Shown here in pieces: positions 55,408 to 64,000 of a stretch of DNA of 64,000 nucleotides (positions are counted from its first letter, which is position 1; each line of letters starts with the position of its first letter). A model generated the notes under the pieces. It saw only the letters and a list, made by a program, of their open reading frames with translations. It was not told the DNA's origin and made no database searches. The position numbers were made by a program, and so were the translations under genes. The DNA comes from Davidsoniella eucalypti (lineage: Eukaryota > Ascomycota > Sordariomycetes > Microascales > Ceratocystidaceae): contig RMBW01000079.1 of assembly GCA_004009845.1 (NCBI GenBank), positions 93,955 to 157,954 of the forward strand, read 5' to 3'.

Positions 55408-55929
55408 ATAAAAAGGCAAAGATAGGACTTAACTACTAGAACAAAAGGTTCTCGGATAAGCATGTATATATAGGATTAGTGATCAGAAGATTGTTTCTAG
55501 AGCTTGTATCAGCTGTAACTGTATTAGCAATGGCTCAATGACGGACTGACAGCCTCGGAATAGTCAAGGTACGTCTACGATCCTTACTTTAATCTTTCCC
55601 ATAAGCAATTTGTTCTATATACTTGCTATGAAATATGATCCCCAAAAATCTTACTATCTTGGATGTGCTCCTCTAGTTCCTTAGTCGGTTTCTTATAACT
55701 AGCCCACTTGAGATGGTTGATTATTAATATCTATCACGACCGTAGTATATTGCTGAATATGTTTCCACTTGGTGTTTACTTGATTGACAGTCTAGTGATG
55801 CATCTAAGTAGATAGTTGATATAGATAACAACGTATCATGAGAGTTGTGGCTTAGATAGTATGAGAACGGTTCATGATTTTGGTATCTCCTTCTATCCTA
55901 GTAGTTAAGTCCTATCTTTGCCTTTTTAT
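55408..55929. repeat. Small inverted-repeat element (522 bp, 32-bp perfect ends)
   Basis: Ends of 32 bp at 55408-55439 and 55898-55929 are exact reverse complements (core aaaaaggcaaagatagg). TA dinucleotides sit next to both ends, consistent with a Tc1/mariner-type MITE. The interior is AT-rich with no coding capacity. Confidence 0.6.
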
Positions 55930-58900
55930 TGGTTTGAGTTGCTATGCTTCTCAGCGGTCTACTGAGGTATGGTGAGCATGAACTAAGAGTATGGTAATTT
56001 CATACAATGCATTTTTCCAAGAGCCTTCGTTTACTGTGGCAGTGGAATGGAAATCAACATATAAATCTATGAGCATTCATGAATGATAGAGTTTAACTAT
56101 AGTAATCTATGAAGAAAAGAACTCAACGTACCCAATCAGTACACCGAAAAAGGAACAAATACCTTTACTGGATCAATAATTCCAAACCTCTCTTTTTGTA
56201 CCATTTCTTGTAGAATTCTAGATAAATATTTGATAAAGTGGCATCGTTTTGGTTAGTCTTACTCAAATTTACCTAGCGACTCAAAACACACACTGTAGGA
56301 TGGTAGACGCTATCCATAGAGAGTTAGCAGCGATGGAAGCGATGCCTGGCGCTAAAAGACCACCCCTTCAGGTCAACATTCGTATCCCCAGATGTGATAT
56401 GCCTCATACCAAAATATGGCTATGAGTAAAATGCTCAACGACTGCATTACCATCATAGTCTGCAAAAGAAGAGGGTCTTAGAGCACCTAAACTTGTATCG
56501 AACCTCAAAGCCGTCAAAAGTTAGTGCTCCATAGAATATTGGTATAATGGAAATCCTGTATTCTTCTAAAGCATTGGAACTACGGTATAATTGAATACAT
56601 GTCATCATCGCCAGTCTAAGGACAAAATAACGTCTCTTGCTAACACTGCCCAAAAAGAATGTGGAACAGTTTTCCCTACTAAACGGATATATTTTGGTGC
56701 CTGATAGGTTATACTATGACTAAAAAGTTCAGCCTCTTTTTCCTAGCCTATATGAGTTTGATTTTATTTTGAGAGAATTGTTAGTTCTATTGAGATTGGA
56801 TATGAAACATGCTTACATATCCCCTTGGTTAGATATCTTGAAGACTTATTATGTTTCATAGTGCCAGTATCTACAAGTTGGGTAGTAAGATAGTGTAACT
56901 ACCCCAACTTTCCTTTAACACTGATTTCGAGTTGGAACTAGCGTAAAAAGCATGACTTCTGCCTGATTCCCATACTCGGACTCTTTCCTAACCCTATGCG
57001 GAATTATTGTGCTACCTTGAAGGGTAAACGTCTTGTAAAACACGACTGATATATCGGTGGTATGAACCTTTGTGGAAGTATACCTGTCGATCCTCTCAGA
57101 TTCCACATCTCGACAATTGCACGTCTGTTGGTAAGTGCACAAGCGATGGCAATACCGCACATCTATTGACAGCACATCACATCACCAACTTCTAGAGTCT
57201 CGAATGCTATTCGTGCATCTTCTCTACTCACAAGATGTGCTTCTACCACATCTCACTTTCCCATAAGTAGGACCACAAGGTCTCCTCACGAACTTAGAAT
57301 TAGAATAGAATATTACAAGCCAGTCAAGTTACAACTACATATTTCTACTTTCCATTATCTACTATTGACCTTTACTCTCCCATGTCTTAGAGAATATGGA
57401 AGCCTAGGTCTTATCCTTACTCAGACTTATTCCATCTCTAATAAGTATATACTGATGCCTTACGGAAGTTTGACGGCATGCCACCAACGGAAGTAACTAG
57501 CTGACTTCATCTTCCCGGAATCTCCCGTGCGGTCAGCTATTGTAAACATTAAGCATTTTTCTTGGGATTTCAAAATGTAGTATTATAACGCCGTATCGAG
57601 GTATTAAATTAATCATGGCAGATTCAATTTTTTATAGACCCTCTACCGTGGTGGATGAATTTGCTATGAACTGACCGGAGTAACTTTCTGACACTCAGTC
57701 TGACCCGACACTAACTTATAGAAACTAAGACTTCTGCTTGAGTGCCAGGCTACTAGAAGCTTATTGCTGCTTGTTAGGATTAGAGTCTTGAACCTGGCCT
57801 GTCCAATTGAATTCTTACAGAAAGCGTAGAAACCAAGTTTAAGCAATTCCGCTCGCAGAATACTAGAAGATGAGGAAAAAACTTGTGGCCGAGAGGTCCT
57901 TTGATGAGAACTTAGTATCCGAGGACTACTTTATAGTTATTGTATGGACTGTTTAGTTTGTCAGATAGTTTCTCGTAATCTAGGTTTTGATAGGATATCC
58001 TCTAATTAAGCCATACTCTCATTTTGCCTCTTTAATAACCATACTACAAGTTTTTTTCTCTAGATTGCCAAGCCACTTCTCTTTTCTCTCATACATTTTA
58101 CTTCTTTACTTAAGGTCTTCTCTTTCCGTGAATACTGCATCAACTTTGTTTTTTAAGAAATATTCAACACTGTCTTAATATTCAATTCCATAACTGGTCA
58201 TACAATCTGTCTTCTTAGGTGCTTTAATTTTTCCAAGTCAACGTATATATAAGACTCACTAGGATACGCTATTACTAATAAGTTCAAAGTCCGCCTAGCC
58301 ATCTAAAAACCTCGTTCGTTGTAGGAATCCCTACGACTATTCTTGCATCTTCAATGAGTTTCGACTTTCCTAGGTTGACCCCTAGTCTATTGTTAGCAGT
58401 TCATATCAATACTTCCTATGCGATAATTTGTTTGGCTTCATGGTGGACACTTGCGTCATAAAACTTTTGATTCATTGGCATAACTTCGTTGGCCAGCAGT
58501 TTTCGATCAGACTGTGTTGAATTCTTGTTGGATCAACTACATTTGCGCCCCTCTAGACGACAAATTAAAAAGATTAAGGTGACTTCTTCTAATTCTAGAC
58601 GTCCTCAATTATCCCACAAAGCCCAATGGATATGCCAGTAATGGCGTTTATGTCACGACGTAGATATAGGTTCTCGGAATGACTATTCTTCCTTGAGTCA
58701 TCTAGCCACTGTCCTCTCAACGTTCTTATATAGAATAGGTAGAAGAGATATTATGTGGCAACAGCAACAGCAAGGTGCTTGATGTAGACGTCCTAGCTTC
58801 AGTATCGCCACGACATCAGCTTTCTTAAATGTGTGAGGGTGGCGTCCACTGTTCATGTGAAACAAGATAAGAAGCAAAAAAAAAGAATAATATGGTGGAG

Positions 58901-60274
58901 GAATAATTGGATAAATTGGAGAGAGGAGGAAAAACCTACGACTAAGTGAATGAGGTGGGAGAACTCTATATATGTATCAGCCTAGTAATTAGCTCCTATA
59001 TCGTGTGTATCATTTAGTTGGCGCTAGGCGGTGATAAGATGATATCAGTCTAACCCAAATGAGTTCAAGTGCCACGAAAGAAACCGCTGGAAAGTTGGTC
59101 ACGCTAAAACATGGTGGCTATCTATAACTTTTCTTAGGAGAAGGCAACCACATACGACTGGATATGGTAATACGATGCGAGTGAACATGCTAGGTCTATA
59201 TTTAATTAGAAAAACAGACTGAAGAAAAACATATTCCAAGGTTCGACGAGAAGGTTCAGACAAGGCCAAAGCAAGACAGGAAACGATAGGTTTCAGGCAA
59301 TTGATAAGGCGGGCATGCTATAGAATTCAGAGATAGTTGTCGTCCTGTTCGGCTTGAGAATGGCCGTTCGGAAATGATAGCTCATGCTTAGCCGGCCTAT
59401 TTGAAATGTTTGTTATGTATACGATTTATACAAACATTGTTTTTGCAAGTAATAATCGCATGTAATGTTTAGTCAATATAACTATAACTATGCCATGGCT
59501 GATACTAGATAAAGCTAAATGGGAGATATCTCAGTATCTGAAGAGCCCTATACTCATTATAGTAAAAATGTAGAAAATTTCCCCACCATGCCATAACTAT
59601 TGGTCAAGCCACCCACGCCACACATGGACCATACAAGGCTCAAGCCCATCTTCTTCTCTCCATAGATTAATGAATAAATAAATGAAAAAGGCTCGAGCCC
59701 GCAAATAATCGAGATCACAAGTTTCTGAGCGACCGCAAAGACAAGCCGTCATGACATGTACACAAACCAACCTTGGCTTCGATCTCTCGCGGAAAGCAGT
59801 GAGCATAATCGAAAGCATTAGTAAGCTTTGGAAAGTTCAAACTGTCAAAAATCACGATACGGTCATAGATGAAGCTAGGCGAAGCTTGCAGAAAACCACC
59901 GGATTGGTTTCCACCGTTACGCCAATTCATCGGTGGCGAAGGATGTAAGTCGGGAACTGGACTGTCTCGTTTGAATTTCCGTGGTAGGCTTGTCCATCAG
60001 CGAGGCTCGGCCTCTTCACATATTTTAACAGCCTTGCCTTCTCTGAACATGAATAAAGACTGCTTCCCTCCAGATCCTAGTCTTAGTTTTCCTTTCTCCT
60101 GCATCGGTCTCAACTTGCTTTATCAATACGACCAATTTTCTCTGCAAGCTCTCGTATATCGTCTCATTTTGAGACCGATAACTCTTGTGACTCTTGAATT
60201 TTGTGATATTTGCTTTGTCCAAGCCGTCTGCTCCCTTGTGCCATACTTTTACCCTTTCGCTATCCATGTAATCC
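55930..60274. other. Gene-free AT-rich repeat graveyard
   Basis: No intact gene. It contains decayed LINE sequence (see 58240-58910) and many short stop-riddled frames. The even scatter of stops and the TA-rich words suggest old insertions under mutational decay. Confidence 0.6.
58240..58910 (-). mobile_element. Decayed LINE reverse transcriptase fragment
   Basis: On the minus strand, with interrupting stops, one reads TFKKADVVAILKLGR, then IISLLPILYKNVERTVAR (compare the ISLLPTLAKALERVIAR of the LINE at 14.6 kb) and, further on, NRLGVNLGKSKLIEDARI and FRWLGG. These are consecutive blocks of the RT fingers and thumb, with the palm region shortened. It is older than the other LINE copies here. 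Confidence 0.65.
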
Positions 60275-61030
60275 TCACCCCGACACTGACGGACAGGTGT
60301 ACAAACATCTGGATCTGCCTCGACAACAGGGCCACGGTATCCCGTATAAATGGATCACACAACAAGGCGGGATCCTCACAAGAGGCAATTGACGAGGCCA
60401 AGAAGCTTATTCAGACATTGAAAAATGGGCTGATAGGCAGAAAGGTCTACTGCATCTGGACCCCCGGACACAAGGGAATCGGCGGCAATGAGAGAGCCGA
60501 TGCACTAGCAAAAGGCCAAATGCACTCCGGAACACTCCATGTCTATAGCAGGAGCTTACAGGTGGTTCAGGGAACATAACAGGCAAAGTTCAAAGAATGG
60601 TTCTATAGCAGGCAGCCATCAGAGACAACATGGAGAGGCGAGAAATGGGGTTCCCTCTTCAGGTGAAGTCGCCATACCTGGAGACAAGAACCAGTCAAGG
60701 ACAGGTACTGGCCGCTCTCTAGTCATGGTGACTTTAAAGAATATCATGAGAGGTTTGCCACGCGAACACAATGGAATGCCTCAGGTGTGGCAAAGACAAG
60801 GACAGGACCCACATCTGGACCTGTCGCAAAAGGCTGAAACCTTGGGGCAGAGTATTCACCAAAAAACTACTCATGACCATGAAAGGTAGCAGAACACTGG
60901 CAAAAAAGGCATAAAAATAGGCACTGCAGAGGGTTGAGGATCATGTAAATCTCTCTTCTTTTTTTTATTGTTTTATTAGTATTTATATTGGTTTTTCTTT
61001 TCTTATTGTTTTTGCTTTAAAAGGAGACGT
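60275..61030 (+). mobile_element. LINE 3' fragment, sister copy of 54250-55336
   Basis: RNase H reads IWICLDNRATVSRINGSHNK, then KVYCIWTPGHKGIGGNERAD, followed by the same Cys/His tail and the same end gctttaaaaggagacgt. It keeps a segment (LIQTLKNGLIGRK) deleted in the sister copy, but has its own single-base frameshifts after 60520. Confidence 0.85.
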
Positions 61031-61138
61031 GTTGATACTGTAAAAGGGATGGATGCCAGACTAAATTGGTGCCCGGAGTCGAAAAGGAGCTCTTAGATGA
61101 ATCTCTAGACTATAAATAAAATCATCATTATCATCAGC
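61029..61138 (+). repeat. LTR-like dispersed repeat, copy 2 (internally deleted)
   Basis: Shares blocks with 36374-36531 but lacks about 45 bp in the middle. It follows the LINE end without a gap. Confidence 0.5.
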
Positions 61139-61299
61139 TGTCGACGTAACGGACTAGGGTCCACTAGGGTTTGACTAAGTAGCCTACTAGAGGTACATCC
61201 ACGTGATCCAAATAAAGTGTCATTTCGAAAGCGATCTTAAGATGTTTCGGTTCAAAGGGATCCCGATGAGCTCCGTCTTAACAGACGACATCTCGGGTT

Positions 61300-61620
61300 C
61301 TTACTTCGGTGTCGAACTCAACATGGCGACTTCAAGGCCTATCACGACAAGTTCCAACACACTGATGCACATGTCTTATGTGCCTGTGGGCTACCAAAGA
61401 GCCCCATCCATTTCATAAGGTGCCCTATAGCCCGGCACAGATACTCCTTCTCGGGTCGCAACCGCAGCCTCGGAACTCCGGACTTTGTTCTTGGGACTCC
61501 GCAGGGTGCGCTTCGGCTCTCAACCTTCCTCCGAAAGACACAACTTCTTGAAGACTTGTGCCCTCTTCGGCCTCCTTTAGGTGGGGACTCCGCTGCACAG
61601 CGCCCACCGTTCATTATTTT
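61300..61620 (+). mobile_element. LINE C-terminal fragment of another subfamily
   Basis: From 61323 the frame reads HGDFKAYHDKFQHTDAHVLC, then CGLPKSPIHFIRCP, the Cys/His C-terminal block of Tad/I-like LINEs, but diverged from the copies at 54.2 and 60.3 kb. It has no RT or RNase H. Confidence 0.65.
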
Positions 61621-62880
61621 ATGATTGTTACACTGTAACAGTGACCCTAGTCACACCCCATAGTGACGGTTCCCTCTATAGCCACTAGGGTTATACAGGG
61701 TTCCACCACGTAAAATGATAAATAAATAAATAAAAAATAAAGTAGATAGACACCGTGCGCATGTTCCTTAAGGTGATGGATGGGTGGAGCCCCCCGCGCT
61801 CGTTAATAATAACAAATTCAAATACAAATTCAAATTCAAAATACTAGGGCTTCCAACTTTTTAGGGTTAGATACATTTTATACTTTTCAGCACTGTGTTT
61901 CCCCTTGATAAAGTATTCATTGTAGATAATCCCGGATGAAAGGATAAATATACGAATAACCGAAGAATAAAATAGCGAATATCTCCACATGGTCACTTAT
62001 AATAAAGTTGTTTTGTGGGTTAACGAAGGAGTGCGCAAGATATATATGTCTTTCTACAGCCATGCTAGGAACATGGTTCATACATCATCTAACAGCAAGC
62101 TCGCTTAGCACAGTTGGTTAGAGCGTCGTACTGAACATTTACCAGAAACACTATATTGTCTACCCGGTGCGTTTGGTGACTAGATAGAAAACAAAAACCA
62201 AAACTTAACAGAAGTTGACGTAAAAAATGAAAATGTCCCAATCTACGTCCGAGTAGAGACATTTTGTGAATGTGGAAAATTACATTCACTCACCTTTGGC
62301 CTTGATATCCCCTCTCTATACCAGAGGTAGAGAATTGACACGATAGAGCATTTACATTTGTGTGTTACGTGTTTTCATAGATTATTCCTTCAAATAGAAG
62401 ATGTGTAATGAACAAGAGTTGTGCTGTTTTATATCGGTAGTACGGCCCTGTGAGCGAATTTCAATAGTAGCTTCGATCTCTGTGCTACTCGAGTTGTATG
62501 CATATAGGGAGAATAGAGGGATGATTTATACAATATATGAAGCCCATTTATCGGCCATTGATTTTTAAAAAGGAGATATTGGAAGAAAGTGTAACTTTAG
62601 CTTATATAGCATCATATTCAAAAGGCTGTTCATTCATTCAATATAGCGAAAAAAAAACCAAACTAAATAAAGCCACTACAAACAGAGGGGACCGAACAGG
62701 TACAACAAACATTAAACCACTCTATTAGAACATAACGAGGGCTTACTCAAGCTCCCATTCATCATTCCTCCTCATACTCCGGATGCTGGCGGAGCATCTC
62801 AGCCTTCTGGGAAGTTGACAATGTCCAGTCATTCTTGACTGGGTTAAAAGGCTCCTTGACCGTGCGCGGAGCCACTCGAG
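61621..62880. other. Gene-free stretch
   Basis: AT-rich with an (aaat)n run near 61720. It holds the half tRNA at 62099. On the minus strand at 62762-62880 a frame reads VKEPFNPVKNDWTLSTSQKA before a stop; it may be the tail of an unrecognised gene. Confidence 0.5.
62099..62132 (+). pseudogene. 5' half of an elongator tRNA-Met-like gene
   Basis: gctcgcttagcacagttggt followed by tagagcgtcgtact matches the acceptor strand, D arm and 5' anticodon stem of a tRNA-Met. The A box is present. After position 62132 the anticodon, T arm and B box are missing, so it cannot fold or be transcribed normally. Confidence 0.6.
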
Positions 62881-63005
62881 CATGCTTGATGGCCGCTTGG
62901 ACTGCATTGTCTGCAGCAATAGCCCTGTGTCGGCCACTTCTCGTAGAGAGCCACATAACCCTAGACCTTCACAGAGTTTGATGCCATCATAAAAGACTGC
63001 CCAAT
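62881..63005 (-). mobile_element. Short LINE RNase H fragment
   Basis: 76 bp (62881-62956) match 15474-15550 of the LINE with inverted 5' end almost exactly. The minus-strand reading continues upstream as AVFYDGIKLCEGLGLCGSLR, the start of RNase H. It sits between a broken monooxygenase and unrelated sequence. Confidence 0.7.
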
Positions 63006-63049
63006 CTGCCCAATCTGCCCCTGTTCTGCCCTTCTCATCATGAGAACTA

Positions 63050-63515
63050 TTGGAGATACTTGTCGGCTTGGGCATAGCAGCGGTTGTGGGTAATGGGCGA
63101 GTCAAGGCCGATAGCTTTGAAAGCGGATTTCTTCCACGAAGTTATGATGCTCCAGCCGATACGGCCGTTGGTTAGGTGGTCGAGAGTGCCGAAACGCTTG
63201 GCTAGGAGGAACGGCGGCTCGAAGGAGGTCGATGCTGTAATGCCGAAGGTGAGGTTCTTCGTCACAGCGGCCATGGCCGAGATAGGCTAGAGAAGGCGAA
63301 TGTTGGTATAAGCAAACTCAATGAAACAAAATAATGAAAGGGGTCTTCTTATGATGGCAGGATCTGTTACGGACACATCCATACTTCCCTGGTACGTATC
63401 GTCGCCGCCATAAGTATCGGCTAGGAAGAGGGCGTTGATGCCACCCTTCTCCAGTATATTAGCTAGGTTAATCCAAAAGTCAAGTTTGTAGCTTTTGTGG
63501 CTAGATCGGCCTCTC
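63050..63515 (-). pseudogene. Fragment of an FMN-dependent luciferase-like monooxygenase (NtaA/SnaA/DszA type)
   Basis: On the minus strand one reads FWINLANILEKGGINALFLA with DTYGGDDTYQGSMDVSVTDP, then, after a likely 66-bp intron (63287-63352), PISAMAAVTKNLTFGITAST, PPFLLAKRFGTLDHLTNGRI and SWKKSAFKAIGLDSPI. These are consecutive N-terminal blocks of flavin monooxygenases about 450 residues long that act on nitrilotriacetate-like or sulfur compounds. The intron donor has AT where GT is expected, a stop follows KYLQ at about 63047, and both ends of the gene are missing. It is dead. Confidence 0.75.
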
Positions 63516-64000
63516 TGATATCCGATTGCACGTTGCTGCTGCTGCTGCTGTTGTTGTGCGTTGTCTGTATCTCATTGCTCGCTTGCCGCAGAGCCCGAGA
63601 CAAGCAATCCAGACAAAAGCGAGCCAGTCAAAGCAGACCAGCCAGAGCAAGCCAGAGCCAGGGAGTCTGTGGTGACAGTCTGTAGCGACAGAGCAATGTC
63701 ATGGTCGCCTGCTCATGAAGGCTTCTGCTCGACTCGACGGGCCGACTACGTGCACTGCACTGCGGCAATTGTCTCCGCAGTCAGCTCGCCACAAGGGCAC
63801 CGATTCCGCAACCGCAACCTCCGTCATTGCAGCCATGCCTCCACGAAATCCCCGCAACGTTCCTAGTCCTGGCCGTGCCAACCGTAGGCTCGTCCCGCAT
63901 CTGGGACATACATGCCATAAGACTTTCAATGGCTGTTCTCCACATTCTTCACGCCTTCATCGTCCGTGATGTTGATGCCGTCGTTGTCCCGGTCGCTTTG
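63516..64000. other. GC-rich end of window with a CTG microsatellite
   Basis: An interrupted (ctg/ttg)n run lies at about 63533-63557. After it the base composition rises in GC. Open frames on both strands (for example 63561-63866 and 63715-63969) have no recognised family; a gene may continue beyond the window. Confidence 0.4.

Noticed and set aside
63561..63969. Overlapping open frames in the GC-rich end of the window
   Set aside because: No recognised family and no consistent codon bias; may be part of a gene outside the window.

Overview
The window looks like nuclear DNA of a filamentous ascomycete (Pezizomycotina). Its genes carry short GT-AG introns of about 50-80 bp with CTAAC/CTAAT-like branch points. 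They encode typical fungal proteins: fatty acid synthase alpha subunit, CYP51, Sam50, Mde1, Sec20 and a DUF3074 protein. Pyrimidine-rich leaders precede many starts. The sequence does not let me name a genus. Exon boundaries below were worked out by hand from splice signals, reading phase and family alignment.

Layout: 1-5.8 kb holds the 3' half of FAS2, a guanine deaminase and a tRNA-Trp. 5.8-16.7 kb is an accessory island. It contains a 5'-truncated LINE, copies of a dispersed repeat (called R1 here), a Mutator-like element with 101-bp perfect terminal inverted repeats, an 874-aa kinase-fold gene with a recently duplicated coiled-coil segment, and a LINE with a 5' inversion. 16.8-30.3 kb is ordinary gene space: SAM50, a probable CENP-K/Sim4 protein, dUTPase, pyridoxal kinase, PCNA, CYP51 and a DUF3074 protein. 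30.3-33.5 kb has one lineage-specific coiled-coil gene and decayed DNA. 33.5-53.1 kb is dense housekeeping: TAF7, mL54, a complex I NDUFB10-type subunit, a nucleolin-like protein, mitochondrial intermediate peptidase, MIC26/27, Dus2, inorganic pyrophosphatase, mL53, Sec20 and Mde1. 53.6-64 kb is a second repeat-rich zone with several LINE 3' fragments, decayed reverse transcriptase, a small inverted-repeat element, a half tRNA and a broken luciferase-like monooxygenase.

How the genes relate: six or seven genes serve mitochondria (SAM50, mL54, NDUFB10, OCT1, MIC26, mL53, perhaps a long form of the pyrophosphatase), and OCT1 and MIC26 share one divergent promoter. PCNA and dUTPase both serve DNA replication and lie about 3 kb apart; an MCB box (ACGCGT) sits upstream of PCNA. 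No CRISPR array, rRNA operon or bacterial-type operon is present. The least conventional content is the kinase-fold/coiled-coil gene beside the Mutator-like element, the in-frame targeting-like extension upstream of the pyrophosphatase, and the inverted LINE.
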